From positions 1,550,001-1,614,000 of the forward strand of contig KV748205.1 in assembly GCA_001692895.1 (NCBI GenBank): a stretch of 64,000 nucleotides of DNA, given 5' to 3'. Below, one piece after another: positions 61,660 through 64,000 of this stretch; within the stretch, counting starts at the first letter, position 1; each line of letters begins with the position of its first letter. Origin of the DNA: Cenococcum geophilum 1.58. Its lineage: Eukaryota; Ascomycota; Dothideomycetes; Gloniales; Gloniaceae. The position numbers were made by a program, and so were the translations under genes. The notes beneath the pieces were generated by a model that was given only the letters and a program-made list of their open reading frames with translations, searched no databases and was not told the origin of the DNA.

Positions 61660-62084
61660 TATAACGGAACCTTATAGCAAGTACTACAATAGGTTTATTA
61701 TTAGGCTAGGTGTATAGGTAATGCAAATTAAAGTTAACAATGTAATAATAACTAGTGGAGTGGTTGCCTAATAGATTAACTCTAATTATATTCTAAGAAT
61801 TACTATAAAGGAGAGAACTATCTAGGTAGGGACTGTAGTCCTTTAAATACACAACCGTACTCCTAAGAAATCCCCTTTATACGTAAGGTACGTGTGCTTT
61901 ATTTACTCTATTATAGATTATATAGATTCTACGGATTATATAGATTACGTTATATAACCTTAGCTACTATTCCTCGTTATATAGCTCTACTAGTTCCATC
62001 CTGGACCGTGCCTAAATTAACTAACTAGCTTCTTCCAACTCCTTTCTAAGTAGTCGTAACATTGTACTTAAAGCGTCCGTAATA
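61660..62084 (-). repeat. 5' LTR of A3
   Basis: 425 bp, TATAACGG...CCGTAATA on the + strand, pairing with 47805-48211. Confidence 0.9.
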
Positions 62085-62221
62085 GTAGAATAATTAAGGA
62101 TATAAGACAGCGTATAGAAGACAGTACGGTAAGAGATAAGAGATAGGCTATTAACTAGCTAAAATAGCTATAAGGTTAGCATTCTTTAGATTAGCTTTAT
62201 AAGAATATCTAAATAGTTATT
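62085..62221. other. AT-rich spacer before minisatellite
   Basis: 137 bp between A3 and the 35-bp array. No coding or element feature seen; it should be the former right neighbour of 47804. Confidence 0.5.
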
Positions 62222-62565
62222 TTACTATAGTAACTAAGACGCCTTAATATATAACTACATTATAGTAACTAAGACGCCTCTATATATAATTATACTATAA
62301 TAACTAAGACGCCTTAATATATAACTGCACTATAGTAACTAAGATGTCTTAATATAGGACTGTATTAGTAACCAAGACGTCTTAATATAGGACTATACTG
62401 CAGTAACCGAGACGCCTTAATGTATAACTACACTATAGTGACCGAAACGCCTTAATATAGGACTGTACTGCATTAACCAAGACGCCTTAATATAGGACTA
62501 TACTATAGTAACCGAGACGTCTTAATATAGGACTATACTATAGCAACTAAGACGCCTTAATGTAG
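62222..62565. repeat. 35-bp minisatellite, 10 units
   Basis: The AAGACGCCTTAATATA-type core recurs at 62236, 62271, 62306, 62341, 62374, 62409, 62444, 62479, 62514 and 62549: period 35 with one 33-bp step. Consensus is roughly CACTATAGTAACCRAGACG, then CCTTAATATAGGACTG. The differences between units are largely C/T and G/A. Confidence 0.92.
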
Positions 62566-62589
62566 GAATAGAGCCCGTTTAGGTGTTAT

Positions 62590-62987
62590 AAATTCAGAGT
62601 AACATTACGCGACCGCCCAGAAGTACCAATCTAACACAAATTATGTACCTTTTCGCCCAAAATCGCGTGCGAAAGTACTCGGGGGCGGTCGCTGCGCGAC
62701 CTCGTGCGGGGTTCGGGCGCGTTATCAGCAGGGGTGGCCCTAACCTCGTATTAACCCGGGTCGTGACCGCGCCAAATCAGCCCCCCCAATATGTGATAGA
62801 TATCCACGGCTTGGCTGCAGGCTCGGCCGTGGACATCCGCGAATGTCGACGGGGGTTGTATGTGTCACGTGCGGCTCAGCGACTGGGCGCTCAGCCGAGC
62901 CATGAACACCAATAGTATATCCAGCTGATTTAGCGGCTGAGTCACAATTACGCAGGCGAGGAGGCCCGTGCGTTCAGCGACTGTGGA
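62590..62987. other. GC-rich, little-mutated island
   Basis: About 400 bp rich in CG and GC with few TA steps, in sharp contrast to the flanks. It contains an inverted repeat (62609-62626 with 62675-62692), an inner hairpin (62645-62656 with 62669-62678) and an open frame at 62643-62915. No element family recognised. It may be single-copy DNA that RIP did not reach. Confidence 0.55.
62643..62915 (+). CDS. Unrecognised 90-codon ORF in GC-rich island
   Basis: An uninterrupted frame from ATG to TAG encoding a basic, Ala/Arg/Gly-rich protein: MYLFAQNRVRKYSGAVAARP at the start, LAAGSAVDIREC in the middle, GAQPSHEHQ at the end. No motif, signal peptide or membrane segment is seen. Two inverted repeats overlap its start, and GC-rich DNA has few stops by chance, so it may well be non-coding. 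Confidence 0.2.
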   Translation: MYLFAQNRVRKYSGAVAARPRAGFGRVISRGGPNLVLTRVVTAPNQPPQYVIDIHGLAAGSAVDIRECRRGLYVSRAAQRLGAQPSHEHQ

Positions 62988-63008
62988 TGTTACCCTATAT
63001 CCACAGTC
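62979..63008. repeat. Perfect 10-bp hairpin
   Basis: GACTGTGGAT and ATCCACAGTC are exact complements around the 10-bp loop GTTACCCTAT. It lies at the edge where GC-rich sequence gives way to AT-rich sequence. The TGTTACC beginning at 62988 may be the outer end of the LTR of G. Confidence 0.75.
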
Positions 63009-63857
63009 GATTTTTAATCGCTAGCGACACCGCGCTCTTAACACCCGTTAAGCGCTATGCGTAGAGCCTACTAAGAGCTTTCTACTTGCACTAGAATGGT
63101 AAGAATTGGCCGTAGGTTAATAAAGATATTCGTGTTTTAAGTTACGCGCCGCCATTATATAAGCACTCTAAAGTACCCTATTAAACTTATATAGCACTAA
63201 AATAAGCCCCTAGGGGGCTATAGATAAAGGTTTTAATAGAAAACCTCTTAGTATCTTATTAGAAGTTATATATATAACTATTTTAAAGCTTTTCTACCTA
63301 CTTAAAGCCGTTTATAAAGCTAATCTAGCGAGTACTATATTTACTCCTGCTATAGATTAACCTACTATATAGCTGCTTTCTTGCTAACCTTCTAGACCTA
63401 TATAACCCGCTTAATCTCCTTAATAACCTTAAGCTATAGGGAGTACTATTAAACCTCCTTTTACTAGCTAGCCCGCTATTTACTACCCTATTTAGAATTT
63501 AGCGCTACTATAAAAGGATTACCTCCTAGCCCTTCGGTCTACTTACGCTAAAGGGCCTATATAAAGTTTACCGTGCGGCTTATATAGTATATAAGTAAAG
63601 ACCTAGACCTAGGCTCTAACTAGGACTACGGCTGTGGCTATAGCTATATCACGGCTTAAACAAATACCTCTAAACCGAAGCTTAAACGAATGCTATATTA
63701 CCAAGATACTAAGCTAAAGAGAAGGAAAAGGGGTCGCTAAGACCGATGTAAACAAATATATAGGGTAAGCCGCCAAGGCGCTAGCTTTAGGCGGGCCAAT
63801 CGCAGGTCAGCAGAATATGGCAGAATTTAGCAGGTAACGTGCGATAGCGCCGTTACA
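62988..63857 (-). repeat. LTR of element G (left edge uncertain)
   Basis: On the minus strand an LTR starts TGTAACGGCGCTATCGCACG at 63857, directly after a purine tract. It carries an ATTGGCCCGCC box, the promoter-like core (63769-63784) and a TATATATTTG box about 95-100 bp in. The left end at TGTTACC (62988) is a guess from the CA terminus expected on the minus strand. The interior is AT-rich with no coding frame seen. Confidence 0.45.
63769..63784 (-). promoter_or_regulatory. Promoter-like core in G LTR
   Basis: CTAGCGCCTTGGCGGC on the minus strand, preceded by ATTGGCCCGCC (an inverted CCAAT box) and followed by TTACCCTATATATTTG. The order CCAAT-type box, core, TATA box suggests the LTR core promoter. 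Confidence 0.55.
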
Positions 63858-64000
63858 TTACCCCCCTCTTTAAAAGAAAGCCTGCCCTTAGGCTTAGTTA
63901 GAAAAAATAGGGTAGCACTAGGCTTATAAACGTAGGATTATAAAAATATAAGATAAGGAGATAAAAGGGGACACGAGTCCGTCCTAACTAAGTATAAAGG
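63858..64000 (-). mobile_element. 3' internal end of element G, cut by window edge
   Basis: Minus-strand CTTTTAAAGAGGGGGGTAA (63858-63876) is a purine tract next to the LTR. The rest, to the window edge, is the untranslated 3' end of an LTR element; its family cannot be told here. Confidence 0.55.

Larger units (their letters stand above)
47805..62084 (-). mobile_element. Family A Gypsy element A3, carrying nested element F
   Basis: The third complete family A copy, minus orientation, 14280 bp including F (about 7.93 kb without it). LTRs at 47805-48211 and 61660-62084. The flanking 5-mers are ATAGG (47800-47804) and GTAGA (62085-62089), alike except for two transitions, so a likely RIP-altered target duplication. 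Gag begins at the right; F interrupts gag. Chromodomain at about 49030-49130. It is broken many times and visibly more AT-rich than A1. Confidence 0.88.

Noticed and set aside
62222-62565. Telomeric or rDNA repeat
   Set aside because: The unit is not TTAGGG-like, and no rRNA sequence is seen.

Overview
The window looks like RIP-mutated, gene-poor heterochromatin of a filamentous ascomycete (Pezizomycotina). It is very rich in TA, TAG and TAA, and almost every recognisable coding stretch is a decayed transposon. Where two LTRs of one element can be compared by eye, the differences are essentially all C/T or G/A transitions. That is the mark of repeat-induced point mutation, a fungal defence against repeats. 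I found no intact host gene, rRNA, tRNA or CRISPR array.

Layout. The window is a stack of nested LTR retrotransposons, named here A-G, C1 and C2. Positions 1-1086 are a gag fragment of family A (A0). Element B (Ty3/Gypsy, +) starts at 1087 inside it and is split by a complete family A copy, A1 (2757-10788, -, target duplication CTTAG). B stops at 14013, where the 3' LTR of a Ty1/Copia element (C1, -) begins. That LTR is split by A2 (14273-28205, +), which carries chromovirus D (21581-27538, +, duplication AATAT). The pol end of C1 follows to about 29645. A second Copia element (C2, -, about 29650-39810) is split by Gypsy element E (30099-37014, -, duplication TAACR). Next come a decayed Plavaka/CACTA-type DNA transposon (about 39830-43180, +), then unrecognised decayed genes and simple repeats (43215-47800). 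A3 (47805-62084, -) follows and carries chromovirus F (54995-61338, +, duplication CTATA). The right edge holds a 35-bp minisatellite, a GC-rich island that looks little mutated, and the LTR and 3' end of element G (-).

How the parts relate. Families A, D and F carry gag with a zinc knuckle, then protease, reverse transcriptase, RNase H, integrase and a C-terminal chromodomain, the chromovirus plan; element B shows the same gag-pol order as far as it runs. All are broken. Because family A lies both under B (A0) and inside B (A1), it was active in at least two waves.

The most interesting signal is in family A. The strand opposite gag-pol, between the end of pol and the 3' LTR, carries open frames whose reading is the same in A1, A2 and A3. 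They would encode a Cys-containing, serine-rich N-terminal part and a basic, helix-prone C-terminal part. This suggests an antisense accessory gene running tail to tail with pol. Three further cross-family signals stand out: a 16-bp promoter-like core shared by LTRs of C1, E and G; a palindromic 3' module shared by D, E and F; and a foldback of about 55-90 bp shared by D, E and the C1 LTR.
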